64,000 nt of DNA from contig CP179198.1 of NCBI GenBank assembly GCA_051201585.1, forward strand, positions 2,666,001 to 2,730,000, written 5' to 3'. Position 1 is the stretch's first letter; each line of letters opens with the position of its first letter. This document shows positions 8,022-17,798 of the stretch, one piece after another. A model generated the notes under the pieces. That model was not told the origin of the DNA. It was given only the letters and a program-made list of their open reading frames with translations, and did not search any database. Origin of the DNA: UBA868 sp016776875. Lineage in GTDB: Bacteria; Pseudomonadota; Gammaproteobacteria; Arenicellales; UBA868. The translations under genes were made by a program, and so were the position numbers.

Positions 8022-10660
8022 TGACATCGGATCAGAAAAACAACCGGATTTATTTGAAGGACTATGCGGCGCCTGATTTTCATATTCCGAAAACCGAACT
8101 TGAATTCGACCTTAATAAAAATCGCACCCGGGTCCGGTCCCGTCTACAGATCGAGCGCAATGGTGCGCATCATCGCCCCCTCGTGCTGCACGGCGAAAAA
8201 CTTGACCTCATTAGCGTTTCACTGAATAACCAAAAACTAGATGGCAACGACTGGGTGCGTTCGGACAGCACCCTCACGCTCGACCTCGATACGGACCACG
8301 CCGTTCTCGAGATTGAAACCGAAATTAATCCGGCTGCAAATTCGGAACTGTCGGGACTTTACGCGTCTGCCGATACCCTATGCACCCAATGCGAACCGGA
8401 AGGCTTTCGGCGCATCACTTATTTTCTCGATCGACCGGATGTGCTCTCTCAATATCGCGTCACCATGCGAGCGCTCAAGTCGGATTATCCGGTCTTGCTG
8501 TCCAACGGCAATTTAATCGAAACCCGTAATGAGGGCGATCATCACACGCTCGTTTGGGAGGATCCACATCCCAAGCCCAGCTATCTCTTCGCCCTCGTGG
8601 CGGGGCGTCTTGAGTTTCTGGAGAACCGGTTTACGACACAATCCGGCGCCGAGGTTCAGCTCAGGGTCTACGCTCGGTCGCGAGATCTTTCGCAGTGCCA
8701 TTACGCCCTCACCGCGCTTCGGGACTCAATGGCCTGGGATGAAAAAACCTACGGTCGGGAATACGATCTGTCGCAGTACAACATTGTTGCGGTTGAAGAT
8801 TTCAATATGGGAGCGATGGAAAACAAAGGTCTCAATGTCTTCAATACCCGATATGTACTGGCCCTGCCCGAAACAGCAACGGATCATGACTATCGATCCG
8901 TTCGTGATGTGATCGGACATGAATATCTGCATAACTGGTCGGGCAATCGTGTCACCCTTCGCGACTGGTTTCAATTAAGTCTTAAGGAAGGCTTCACGGT
9001 TTTTCGGGAACAGCAGTTCAGTGCCGATCATGGCTCCGCGGGGGTCAAGCGAATAGAAGACGCAAACCTGGTGCGCACCCAGCAATTTCGCGAGGATGCA
9101 GGACCCATGACCCATCCGGTTCGCCCCGAATCTTTCGTCGAAATCAATAACTTCTACACTTTAACGGTCTACATCAAGGGCGCCGAAGTGGTTCGCATGC
9201 TAAGTCAACTTGTTGGCGAAGCGGATTTCCTTAAAGGGTGTACGCACTACTTCGAGCAACACGACGGTCAGGCCGTGACCACAGATGACTTTGTAAGCGC
9301 CATTGAACATGCCAGTGGCGCTGACCTGAACCAGTTTCGACGGTGGTATGATCAATCAGGCACGCCTCGACTTTGCACGCGAGGCAGTTTTGATGCGGAA
9401 CACAGCCGCTACCATCTCTGGATGGGGCAAAGCAATCCGGACCGCTCCGGTCATGATCGACCGCCCCTGCAAATACCGGTCGCGGTCGCTTTGTTTGATC
9501 AGTCAGGCAATCCGGTTGAAACCGCCCAAAGCGGGAACACCCCCAAGCGCCATGAGCATATGCTCGAACTCAACGAAACCGAGAACACCTTTATTTTCGA
9601 AGGCGTTGCCCACCCACCGATCGTCTCGCTACTGCGCGGATTTTCAGCGCCCGTCGTTTTGGAAACGGATCGAAAAGATGCAGACCTCGCGGTACTGGCC
9701 GGTCACGACAACGACCCTTTCAGTCGATGGGATGCCGGTCAAACGTTAGCGCGCAAGGAAATCTTGCGATGGATGAATGCCAGTGATGAGCCCACGCTCG
9801 ACGATCAGTTTGTCGGGGCTTTTGGTGAAACCCTTCGGGCCCACTTTGATGATCTCGCCTTTCAGGCGCTGGCGCTGCGATTACCGGACGAGAGTTACTT
9901 AAGTGAAATGCTTGAGATCATTGATCCGGCGCGGCTACACCTGGCCCGGCATGCGGTCATGACCGAACTTGCGACACAATTCAAAGAACAATTTTTTGAC
10001 CACTACCAGACGCTACAGCCTGCAGGCCCATATCAGCGCAACGCAAAAAGCGCGGGCGAGCGAGCGATGCGCAACCTGTGTCTTTCATACCTGATGGTGC
10101 TTGGCGAAACAGACATCACACATCTGGCGCTCGATCAGCTAAAAAGCGCCGACAACATGACCGATGCGATTGCCGCCCTGACAACGTTAGCCAACCAACC
10201 GGGCGAGGCGCGCCATGAGGCGCTTTCATTTTTTGAAAAACGCTGGCAGGACTATCCACTGGTCATGGATAAGTGGCTGCGCGTGCAGGCGATTTCCAGA
10301 TGCGAAGATACGATCGATCAGGTACAAGCGCTCACCCAGCATCGTTGCTACGAGGCGGATAACCCCAATAAGGTCCATTCCCTCATCGGCGCGTTTGCGC
10401 ACAGCAATCCGATTCGTTTCCATCGGGAAGATGGCGCAGGCTATGAATTTGTGGCGGACCAACTGCTCAAAACCGACGCTAAAAACCCCCAGGTTGCCGC
10501 CCGCCTGGCCTCTGCTTTTAATCTTTGGCGACGTTTTGAACCGCACCGGCGGGAGGGAATGAAAAAAACCCTCGAGCACATCAGCGCCCGTGAAGGGATC
10601 TCCCGTGACGTAAGTGAAATCATCGAACGGGCCCTGGCGCCGGAAGATTCGGATCGCTAG
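8021..10660 (+). CDS. pepN: Aminopeptidase N (M1 family, PepN type)
   Basis: Zinc metallo-aminopeptidase that trims N-terminal residues from cytosolic peptides. About 879 residues, as in E. coli PepN. The exopeptidase motif GAMENKGLNVFN and the zinc site HEYLHNWSGNRV (HExxH, with the downstream Glu in LKEGFTVFREQQFS) are both intact. The C-terminal helical domain typical of bacterial PepN is present. The start at 8021 (MTSDQKNNRIYLKDYAAPDF) overlaps the stop of the small membrane gene; an upstream start at 7949 would only read through that gene in another frame. It overlaps the end of the convergent exporter gene by 4 bases. Confidence 0.97.
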   Translation: MTSDQKNNRIYLKDYAAPDFHIPKTELEFDLNKNRTRVRSRLQIERNGAHHRPLVLHGEKLDLISVSLNNQKLDGNDWVRSDSTLTLDLDTDHAVLEIETEINPAANSELSGLYASADTLCTQCEPEGFRRITYFLDRPDVLSQYRVTMRALKSDYPVLLSNGNLIETRNEGDHHTLVWEDPHPKPSYLFALVAGRLEFLENRFTTQSGAEVQLRVYARSRDLSQCHYALTALRDSMAWDEKTYGREYDLSQYNIVAVEDFNMGAMENKGLNVFNTRYVLALPETATDHDYRSVRDVIGHEYLHNWSGNRVTLRDWFQLSLKEGFTVFREQQFSADHGSAGVKRIEDANLVRTQQFREDAGPMTHPVRPESFVEINNFYTLTVYIKGAEVVRMLSQLVGEADFLKGCTHYFEQHDGQAVTTDDFVSAIEHASGADLNQFRRWYDQSGTPRLCTRGSFDAEHSRYHLWMGQSNPDRSGHDRPPLQIPVAVALFDQSGNPVETAQSGNTPKRHEHMLELNETENTFIFEGVAHPPIVSLLRGFSAPVVLETDRKDADLAVLAGHDNDPFSRWDAGQTLARKEILRWMNASDEPTLDDQFVGAFGETLRAHFDDLAFQALALRLPDESYLSEMLEIIDPARLHLARHAVMTELATQFKEQFFDHYQTLQPAGPYQRNAKSAGERAMRNLCLSYLMVLGETDITHLALDQLKSADNMTDAIAALTTLANQPGEARHEALSFFEKRWQDYPLVMDKWLRVQAISRCEDTIDQVQALTQHRCYEADNPNKVHSLIGAFAHSNPIRFHREDGAGYEFVADQLLKTDAKNPQVAARLASAFNLWRRFEPHRREGMKKTLEHISAREGISRDVSEIIERALAPEDSDR

Positions 10661-11277
10661 AAGTCTCCGCGCCAGGCCGCACCGGCAAGCGAAACCGCAA
10701 GGATCAGCATCAGGGCGCCAATCACGCTATCGATTACTCGCCAGGTCACCGGGCGGTTCATATACTTCCGGAGTTTTTTAGCACCAAAACCCAACGGATA
10801 AAACCACAGGGCAGAGGCCAGCATCGCACCCCCTGCAAAGAACGCACGATCCCAGCCGTCAAAACGGGAGGCAATGCCCCCGAGCACCAGCACGGTGTCG
10901 AGATACACATGCGGATTTAAAAAAGTAAGCAGCAGCGCGGTGCCAATCGCCGCGCCCATTGATGTTTGGGCGCCATGAACATCCGTGCCGGCAAGGGTCT
11001 GTGGCCGGTAGGCCCGGTAAAAAGACCGCAGTGCGAAAACAAACAGAAAAGCAGTGCCCAACCAGGCCACGCCCTGCAAAATATCCGGCTGGGTTCTGAT
11101 GAGGGTTCCGACACCGCCGGCCCCCAATCCGATCAGCAGCACATCGCTCAAAAAACAAACGGTCGCCACCACAAACACATGCTGTCCAGCGAGGCCCTGA
11201 CGCAAAACGAAAGCATTTTGCGCACCGATCGCAATGATTAACGCGCTGCCGAGCGCCAAACCCTCGATCAGGGGCAT
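10657..11277 (-). CDS. LysE/ArgO-family amino-acid exporter
   Basis: Inner-membrane exporter of about 206 residues with six predicted helices. The N-terminus LALGSALIIAIGAQNAFVLRQG is the diagnostic LysE/ArgO motif, and FLNPHVYLDTVLVLGG carries the second conserved region. Family members export basic amino acids such as lysine and arginine. The ATG at 11277 fits the family N-terminus; a TTG at 11286 would add three residues. It is convergent with pepN and divergent from the vWA gene. Confidence 0.9.
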   Translation of the reverse strand: MPLIEGLALGSALIIAIGAQNAFVLRQGLAGQHVFVVATVCFLSDVLLIGLGAGGVGTLIRTQPDILQGVAWLGTAFLFVFALRSFYRAYRPQTLAGTDVHGAQTSMGAAIGTALLLTFLNPHVYLDTVLVLGGIASRFDGWDRAFFAGGAMLASALWFYPLGFGAKKLRKYMNRPVTWRVIDSVIGALMLILAVSLAGAAWRGDF

Positions 11278-11285
11278 TAGATTCA

Positions 11286-12083
11286 ATGTTCAGCTTCCGT
11301 CATAAAATTTCATCCTCAATGATAAGATTGTCCTCTGAAATTGGCTTACCGATATACGCCGTGAATTCAACCAGAAAAACGGAACTACGGCCCTCCAGTC
11401 CGGACGCGGTCAATCAATTCTTGCAAAAGGTGCGCAGCACCGGGCTCCCTGTGCGCCACGAAGGACAGGGTCGTTTGGTGTTTGCCATGGATGCCACCGC
11501 CAGTCGTGAGCCCCTTTGGGATCGTGCCTGCCATATCCAGGGACAAATGTTCGAGCAAACCGCAGCACTCGGCGGCCTTGAAATACAACTGGCGTACTAC
11601 CGGGGTTACGGTGAGTTCAAAGCCATGCCCTGGGCTGCGGACGCCCAAATTCTGTTGAAAACAATGACTGCAATACGCTGTGCGGCAGGCCATACCCAAA
11701 TTGCAAAAGTCCTCAAGCACGTTCTCATGCAGGCGAGGAATGGCCAGCGCAAAATCAATGCGCTTGTATTTGTGGGGGATAGTGTTGAAGAAGATCCTGA
11801 CACCCTGACCCGACATGCCGGGGAGCTGGGGATGCTGGGCATACCCGTATTTGTCTTTCAGGATGGTGCCAATCAATCGGCTGAAAAAACCTTCGTTCAG
11901 ATTGCAAAACTCACCCGCGGGGCGTACTGCCGTTTTGACGGATCAAGTGCGGGCCAGCTTCGGGATCTTCTCTGTGCGGTTGCGGTGTATGCTGCGGGGG
12001 GTCAGAAAGCGTTAAGTGATCACGGCCGCCAACAGGGCGGCGAAGCCTTAAAATTAATTCAGCAACTGGATAAAAAAGGCTAA
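11286..12083 (+). CDS. vWA-domain protein (partner of the membrane J-protein)
   Basis: A von Willebrand factor A domain spans about residues 60-240. The strand FAMDATASREPLWDRA carries a MIDAS-like DxTxS pattern, and FVGDSVEEDPDTL follows. This family commonly lies beside a small membrane DnaJ-like gene, as here (2-base gap). Its exact role is unknown; vWA domains usually mediate metal-dependent protein contacts. The start is uncertain: 11286 is the longest option, but ATG 11319 or a GTG near 11361 may be the real one, as the first 35 residues lack obvious family character. No signal peptide is visible. Confidence 0.8.
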   Translation: MFSFRHKISSSMIRLSSEIGLPIYAVNSTRKTELRPSSPDAVNQFLQKVRSTGLPVRHEGQGRLVFAMDATASREPLWDRACHIQGQMFEQTAALGGLEIQLAYYRGYGEFKAMPWAADAQILLKTMTAIRCAAGHTQIAKVLKHVLMQARNGQRKINALVFVGDSVEEDPDTLTRHAGELGMLGIPVFVFQDGANQSAEKTFVQIAKLTRGAYCRFDGSSAGQLRDLLCAVAVYAAGGQKALSDHGRQQGGEALKLIQQLDKKG

Positions 12084-12085
12084 CT

Positions 12086-12796
12086 ATGGTGAGGATCTTC
12101 CTGGCGCTGGCCGCGCTGGTCGGGTTGATGTGGCTGGCATCCTGGCTCGGCAAGGCCAGTCCCGAGCAGCGGGTGAGAGCCATCAAACTCATTTTGCTTT
12201 ACGGCGTCGCCGGCGCGCTGCTGGTGCTGGTCGTGACGGGCCGAATTCCCTGGATGTTTGCACTGATCAGCGCGGCCGTGCCGTGGCTACAGCGATTCAT
12301 GGTCGCCCGGCAGGCGTGGAGCATGTTCAAATCAAGCCAGGGGCCGACAGCGGGCAGAACATCAAACGTGGAAACCGCTTTCCTTCGCATGATTCTGGAC
12401 CACGACAGCGGCGATCTGGACGGTGAAGTCATCAGCGGGCCCTTCACCGGTCGTCAACTCAGCCAGCTGAGCCATGCAGAGCTCCAGTCGCTGCTTGCCG
12501 TCTGTCGAGCACAAGACGCCCAGTCCGCCTCCTTGCTCGAAGCTTATCTCGACAGAACACAAGGCGACAGCTGGCGCGATGAAAACACCAGCGAACCCTC
12601 AAACGCGGCACCGCAAGGACCGTTATCAACCGACCAAGCCCTACAAATACTCGGCCTCGAAAAAAATGCATCGCTTGACGAGATTCAGGACGCCCACCGG
12701 CGTCTGATCCAGAAACTGCATACCGATCGGGGTGGCACCGACTATCTTGCCGCTTTAATCAACGAAGCGCGTGACACCTTGACCGCAGCCCGTTGA
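12086..12796 (+). CDS. Membrane-anchored J-domain protein with HTD in place of HPD
   Basis: 236 residues. The N-terminus has two hydrophobic segments (about 3-20 and 34-66), followed by a soluble middle region and a C-terminal J-like domain (about 180-236) beginning STDQALQILGLEKNASLDEI. The layout resembles Tim14/Pam18-type J-proteins. The catalytic HPD loop reads LHTDRGGTDYLA, so the proline needed to stimulate DnaK ATPase is threonine. It lies 2 bases after the vWA gene and overlaps the PBP gene, so the three are probably one operon. It may be a regulatory or inactive J-like partner (as Pam16 is to Pam18); that is inference. Confidence 0.8.
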   Translation: MVRIFLALAALVGLMWLASWLGKASPEQRVRAIKLILLYGVAGALLVLVVTGRIPWMFALISAAVPWLQRFMVARQAWSMFKSSQGPTAGRTSNVETAFLRMILDHDSGDLDGEVISGPFTGRQLSQLSHAELQSLLAVCRAQDAQSASLLEAYLDRTQGDSWRDENTSEPSNAAPQGPLSTDQALQILGLEKNASLDEIQDAHRRLIQKLHTDRGGTDYLAALINEARDTLTAAR

Positions 12797-14047
12797 AAAA
12801 CGCTCACCCACGACAACCCGCCCGCCGGCGGCGGAGACTGTCGTGGCCGACCTGGCTGTTGATCTCACTGCTTTTGCTGGGGCTCGGCGTTGTATACAAG
12901 CCACGCATTCTCGACACCCAGCAATGGACTCGCGAACAGGCCTTCGGCATCAATCGTCACTTACTTCGCGAGACGCTCGGTGCCAAAATAATCGAAAACA
13001 AGTATCCGGAAAAAATCAGCATTGTTCGTGAGCCGTCTGGGTACGAGGCGTCTGTGGAATACACCATCGATCACGAACTGCAAAACGCCGTCGAAACAAT
13101 ATTCGAGCAGTACGGGCCGGATTACGGCGTCTTTACCGCCCTTAATCCGGACACCGGCGAAATCCTGGCGCTGGTGAATCATCGGCGCCAGTCAGTCGCC
13201 GCACAAAACCTCGCGCTTCAGGCCACCTATCCCGCGGCATCGGTTTTTAAAATCGTCACCGCGAGCGCCGCCATGGATCTGGATAAGGTAACCCCCAAAA
13301 CGGTGATCCCGTTTAATGGCAAAACCACCAGTCTTTACCGCAAAAACGTGCTGGAACACAAAAACAATCAATGGACACGACGATATACGCTCACCGAGAG
13401 TTTTGCCAAATCAGTCAACACCGTCTTTGCGCGGTTGGGTATTTACACGATCGGCGCGGAACCACTCACGGGCTATGCCGAGGCCTTTGGTTTCAATCGA
13501 GAAGCTCGATGCCGACTTTAAACTCGCGCCGAGCACCTTGAAAATTGACCCCGAGGACAACTGGTCAATTGCAGAAGTGGCTTCAGGTTACACCCGATCA
13601 ACCACCTTGTCTCCCGTTCATGCCGCCGCCATTGCGGCCACCGCAATAAACGGCGGGCATTTAATCAGGCCCTCTCTTGTTCGCCAGATCATTGCCCAAG
13701 ACGGGCTTGCGGTTTATCTCCAACAAAACCAGCAACAACCCGTCATCAGCACGCAAACGGCAAACGACCTTCGAACCCTGATGCAAACAACCGTGTCCAA
13801 GGGATCGGCAAAGAGTTCATTTAAAAAATTCTTCCGCGGTGATATGAAAGACGTCGAAGTCGGGGGCAAAACCGGCAGCCTGACTGGCAAAAATCCCGCT
13901 GGACGCTATGATTGGTTTGTGGGTTATGCACAAAAAGACGGTCGTAAACTCGCTTTTGCCGTCATGTGTATTAACAAGGAATTCTGGTATGTAAAATCAG
14001 CCTACGTGGCTCGCAAAGCAATCGAGCATTTTTTCGGACAACCGTAA
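12793..14047 (+). CDS. Penicillin-binding protein transpeptidase, frame broken in mid-domain
   Basis: A basic N-terminus and one membrane helix (about residues 17-34) precede a periplasmic transpeptidase domain. SxxK is SVFK (Ser150), SxN is SVN (about 207-209), and KTG is GGKTGS (about 358), so all three catalytic motifs are present. The domain is split: the first frame ends at 13521, and the rest continues +1 from IEKLDADF. Changing GAAGCTC at 13501 to GAGCTC gives GFNRELDADFKLAPSTL and one 417-residue protein. It is short, with no glycosyltransferase and little dimerisation domain. The start is a TTG overlapping the J-protein stop. It presumably cross-links peptidoglycan. Confidence 0.85.
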
Positions 14048-14094
14048 AAGCATTAAAATAGTCCAGACAACATCTGGACCGACAGGACCCAAAC

Positions 14095-14973
14095 TTGCAG
14101 CAATATCTTGACGTGATTCGCCGCGTCCTCGACACAGGGCAACGCAAAAATAACCGCACCGGTGTCGATACGCTATCGACCTTCAACGTCAACTATCAGA
14201 TTGACCTGCGCGAAGGGTTTCCGCTGCTCACCACCAAAGAGATTTCCTGGAAGAACATCGTTGTCGAAAACTTGTGGTTTCTGTCAGGTGACACCCGCAT
14301 TGACCTGTTGCGTAAACATGGCTGCAAGTTCTGGGAGCCCTGGGCAGATGAAGACGGCCTGGTGCCAAGCGCCTATGGAAATTTCTGGCGCAATTATCCC
14401 GTGCACACCGATGGGGAAGCGACCTTTAATGATCAAATTCGTTACGTTATCAACGAGTTAAAACAAAATCCCCAAAGCCGGCGGCTGGTGGTCTCGGCCT
14501 GGGCGCCCGGCAACGCCCAAACCAGCGCGCTGCCGCCCTGCCACGCGTTTTGGGTAATGAACGTCCAACAGGATGCAAACGGCGAGCCGATGCTGTGCCT
14601 GCACCTGACCCAGCGAAGCTGTGATATTGCGCTGGGACTGCCCTATAACATCGCCGGCTATGCGTTTTTGCTGGAGCTGATGGGTCGCTTTACCGGAATC
14701 AAACCCGGCTACTTTGGCCATACCTTAATCGACGCGCACATCTATACCGCCAAAGCCGACGGGTCGATGGCCGATTATGATCATATCCCCGGACTCAAAA
14801 CGCAGCTCGCCAGAGCGCCGCGGGCATTACCCCGACTCGAGATCAGCGATGAGATCAAAGCGCTCGACGATGTGACCGCGCTGCTTGAAGCGGACACCGA
14901 ATCCCTGCTGGATACTTTTCGCCTGCATGACTATCAGCCGCACCCCGCCCTGCAATTTAAAGTTGCGGTCTAG
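14095..14973 (+). CDS. thyA: Thymidylate synthase
   Basis: Converts dUMP and methylene-tetrahydrofolate to dTMP and dihydrofolate. 292 residues, slightly longer than E. coli ThyA (264). It contains the dUMP-binding RTGVDTLSTF, the active-site cysteine in LPPCHAFW, QRSCDIALGLPYNIAGYAFL and the C-terminal FKVAV. The start is TTG at 14095, supported by AGGA at 14083-14086; no ATG fits. It is followed after 3 bases by folA, which recycles the dihydrofolate it makes. Confidence 0.97.
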   Translation: MQQYLDVIRRVLDTGQRKNNRTGVDTLSTFNVNYQIDLREGFPLLTTKEISWKNIVVENLWFLSGDTRIDLLRKHGCKFWEPWADEDGLVPSAYGNFWRNYPVHTDGEATFNDQIRYVINELKQNPQSRRLVVSAWAPGNAQTSALPPCHAFWVMNVQQDANGEPMLCLHLTQRSCDIALGLPYNIAGYAFLLELMGRFTGIKPGYFGHTLIDAHIYTAKADGSMADYDHIPGLKTQLARAPRALPRLEISDEIKALDDVTALLEADTESLLDTFRLHDYQPHPALQFKVAV

Positions 14974-14976
14974 CGG

Positions 14977-15465
14977 GTGACAGCTTCCCCCACAACTCCA
15001 ATCCGCGCCGCGATCGTTGCCATGAATGAAGACCGGGTGATCGGTCGGGACGGCACACTTCCCTGGCATTACTCGCAAGACCTCAAGCGCTTTAAACGAC
15101 TCACGACCGGCTCAACGATCATCATGGGACGGAACACCTATGAATCCATCGGCAGCAAGCCGTTGCCCAATCGGGACAATCGCGTGGTGACACGATCAAG
15201 GTTTGAAAACGTCGCGTGCTTTCGCTCGGTCGACGACGCGCTCGATCACTGTGACGGTGATATCTGGTTTATCGGCGGCGCCAAGCTTTATGCGGCAGCC
15301 CTTTCGCATTGTGATTTCATTGACGTGATGTGGGTTCCGGATCACGTCCCGGGCGAGGATCTTGTTTATTTTCCGCCACTCGATCCGGCCCACTGGAAAG
15401 CAGGGCCCAAAAGCCCGCTCGAAGAAGACAAGCGCCTGATTTGTCAGCAGTTTTTCAAGAGATAG
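14977..15465 (+). CDS. folA: Dihydrofolate reductase
   Basis: Reduces dihydrofolate to tetrahydrofolate with NADPH. 162 residues. Family landmarks are AIVAMNEDRVIGRDGTLPWH (substrate and Met20-loop region), the NADPH motif IIMGRNTYESIG and the glycine pair in IWFIGGAKLY. The GTG start lies 3 bases after the thyA stop, and uvrD begins 3 bases after folA ends, so thyA-folA-uvrD is probably one transcript. This is the standard gammaproteobacterial thyA-folA pairing. Confidence 0.96.
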   Translation: MTASPTTPIRAAIVAMNEDRVIGRDGTLPWHYSQDLKRFKRLTTGSTIIMGRNTYESIGSKPLPNRDNRVVTRSRFENVACFRSVDDALDHCDGDIWFIGGAKLYAAALSHCDFIDVMWVPDHVPGEDLVYFPPLDPAHWKAGPKSPLEEDKRLICQQFFKR

Positions 15466-15468
15466 CGG

Positions 15469-17652
15469 ATGGACGTCTCCAGGATTTTTGATGCGCTCAA
15501 CGATGCCCAGCGTGAGGCGGTCGGCGCAACGCCGGGGCCGATGCTGGTGCTGGCTGGGGCCGGCAGTGGCAAAACCCGGGTCCTCACATATCGCATCGCC
15601 TATCTGGTCCAGGCGCTTCAGGCCTCGCCGTATTCGATTCTTGCGGTGACTTTCACCAACAAGGCCGCCAGCGAGATGCGCCGGCGGATTGAAGACTTTC
15701 TGGGTTTTTCGGTCCGCGGCATGTGGATCGGCACCTTTCATGGCCTCTCGCATCGATTGCTTCGCGACCACCATGAGCTCGCCGGCCTGCCGAGCGGCTT
15801 TGAGATTCTCGATTCGGATGATCAGTATCGCGTTATCCGGCGCGCACTGCGGGAAATGAATCTGGACGAAGAGCACTGGCCACCGCGACAGGTGCAGTGG
15901 TTCATCAATAGTCAAAAAGAAGAAGGCCGCCGGTCAGCCGCGCTACACGGCACGGGCGATGCCCATCAACAAACCCTGATCCGGGTTTACACCCACTATG
16001 AAGAAACCTGCAAACGGCTGGGACTTGTCGACTTTGCCGAACTTCTTTTAAGCGCCCTGGAACTGCTCGAGCAAAACCAGTCGCTTCGCGAGAACTACCA
16101 GCAACGATTTCAGCATGTTCTGGTGGATGAGTTTCAGGACAGCAACACCATTCAATACCGCTGGCTGAAATGCCTCGCGCTGGCCCATGGCCAGATCATG
16201 GCCGTCGGTGATGACGACCAGTCGATCTACGGCTGGCGCGGCGCCCGGGTTGAAAACATGGCCCAGCTGCAAAAGGACTTCGCCGGCACCGAAGTCGTGA
16301 GACTGGAGCAAAACTACCGCTCAACCGGCAATATCCTGAAAGCCGCTAATGCCGTCATCGATCTGAATCCGGACCGCATGGGCAAAAACCTCTGGACCGA
16401 AGGCGATGACGGGGAGCCGATACGGGTCTACGGCGCGCTCGACGAGCTCGATGAAGGGCGCTTTGTGATCGACCGGATTGAAGCCTGGCAGCATCTCGGC
16501 CGGCGCCGCGACAGCATCGGCATTTTGTACCGCTCCAATGCGCAATCGCGTGTTTTTGAGGAGCTGCTGCTGGCTCGCGGGATCCCGTATCGCGTCTACG
16601 GCGGGCTGCGCTTTTTCGAGCGCGCGGAGATCAAGGACGCGCTCGCGTATCTGCGGCTGGTGACCAACCGCGATTCGGACCCGGCCTTTGAGCGGGTGGT
16701 CAATGTGCCGCCACGGGGCATTGGCGCGCGCACGGTCGAAATCGTCCGCCAACAGGCCCGAACCGATAACACCTCACTGTGGACGGCCGCCAAGGCGCTC
16801 ACCACATCAGAGAGCTTGCCGGCCCGGGCGCGGGGCGCGCTCGCCGTTTTTGTGGATTTAATCGATCAGCTCGCACTCGACAGCGCCGATCATGATCTGC
16901 CCGAAAAAATCGATCTCGCCATCAGTCGCAGCGGCCTGATCGATCACTACCGAAAAGAGCGTGGCGAAAAAGCCATCACCCGCGTAGAAAACTTAGAAGA
17001 ACTGGTCAGCGCCGGGCGCAACTTCGAAAGCGAAGCCGATGATGACAGCGCAGTCGACGAACTGGCAGATTTTCTGGCGCACGCGGCGCTCGAGGCGGGT
17101 GAAGGTCAAGCCGCCGAATGGGAAGACTGCGTGCAGCTCATGAGCCTGCACTCCGCCAAGGGGCTTGAGTTTCCGCTGGTGTTTTTATGCGGCATGGAAG
17201 AGGGATTGTTTCCGCACCAGCGCTCCATTGATGAGCCGGGCGGTCTCGAAGAAGAGCGCCGGCTGTGTTATGTCGGCATGACCCGCGCCATGGAACAGCT
17301 GTATCTCACTTGCGCCGAAGTGCGCCGTCTGTACGGTCGCGAGAACACCACCAGCCCGTCGCGGTTTTTATCTGAGGTACCTGAATCGCTCGTCGAGGAC
17401 GTGCGGGCCGGCGCCGGGCTTCGCACCCGCGCCATCAAAAAAACCAATCCCAATATCGCGCACATCAACGCCAGCGGCGGCACTGAAGCCAGTTCACTGC
17501 GCCTCGGCGCCACCGTTAACCACAAAAAATTTGGCCCCGGCACCGTAGTGATGATCGAAGGCCAGGGCGAGCATGCCCGCGTGCAGGTGCGCTTTGAAAA
17601 ATCCGGCAGCAAATGGCTGGTCTTAGCCTATGCCAACCTTGAGCCGGCCTGA
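15469..17652 (+). CDS. uvrD: DNA helicase II (UvrD/Rep family)
   Basis: 3'-5' superfamily 1A helicase of nucleotide-excision and mismatch repair. 727 residues, as in E. coli UvrD. Walker A is LAGAGSGKTRVLTYR; motif Ia is VTFTNKAASEMR; motif II is VDEFQDSN; motif III is GDDDQSIYGWRGA; motif V is MSLHSAKGLEFPLVFLCG; motif VI is YVGMTRAMEQL. The C-terminal region ends with a Tudor-like domain (GATVNHKKFGPGTVVMIEG), characteristic of UvrD/PcrA rather than Rep. Transcription probably ends at the hairpin at 17673-17702. Confidence 0.96.
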   Translation: MDVSRIFDALNDAQREAVGATPGPMLVLAGAGSGKTRVLTYRIAYLVQALQASPYSILAVTFTNKAASEMRRRIEDFLGFSVRGMWIGTFHGLSHRLLRDHHELAGLPSGFEILDSDDQYRVIRRALREMNLDEEHWPPRQVQWFINSQKEEGRRSAALHGTGDAHQQTLIRVYTHYEETCKRLGLVDFAELLLSALELLEQNQSLRENYQQRFQHVLVDEFQDSNTIQYRWLKCLALAHGQIMAVGDDDQSIYGWRGARVENMAQLQKDFAGTEVVRLEQNYRSTGNILKAANAVIDLNPDRMGKNLWTEGDDGEPIRVYGALDELDEGRFVIDRIEAWQHLGRRRDSIGILYRSNAQSRVFEELLLARGIPYRVYGGLRFFERAEIKDALAYLRLVTNRDSDPAFERVVNVPPRGIGARTVEIVRQQARTDNTSLWTAAKALTTSESLPARARGALAVFVDLIDQLALDSADHDLPEKIDLAISRSGLIDHYRKERGEKAITRVENLEELVSAGRNFESEADDDSAVDELADFLAHAALEAGEGQAAEWEDCVQLMSLHSAKGLEFPLVFLCGMEEGLFPHQRSIDEPGGLEEERRLCYVGMTRAMEQLYLTCAEVRRLYGRENTTSPSRFLSEVPESLVEDVRAGAGLRTRAIKKTNPNIAHINASGGTEASSLRLGATVNHKKFGPGTVVMIEGQGEHARVQVRFEKSGSKWLVLAYANLEPA

Positions 17653-17672
17653 CCCCCGCGACTGATCGCGCC

Positions 17673-17702
17673 AAAAAAAGACCCCGCTTTAGCGGGGCCT
17701 TA
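17673..17702. terminator. Intrinsic terminator of lipoprotein 1 (strong on minus) and uvrD (weak on plus)
   Basis: GACCCCGC (17680-17687), loop TTTA, GCGGGGCC (17692-17699). Read on the minus strand it is followed by a run of seven Ts. It is repeated almost exactly at 19601-19628 and 21377-21404. Confidence 0.9.
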
Positions 17703-17798
17703 ATGGGTTGTTGCAGGAGGCCTTTGGCCTCTAGGGATGATTACTGAGGGCCGCCCGGCGTGTCATCTTCAGCATCGGGGGTGCCGTCTCCATCGGCA

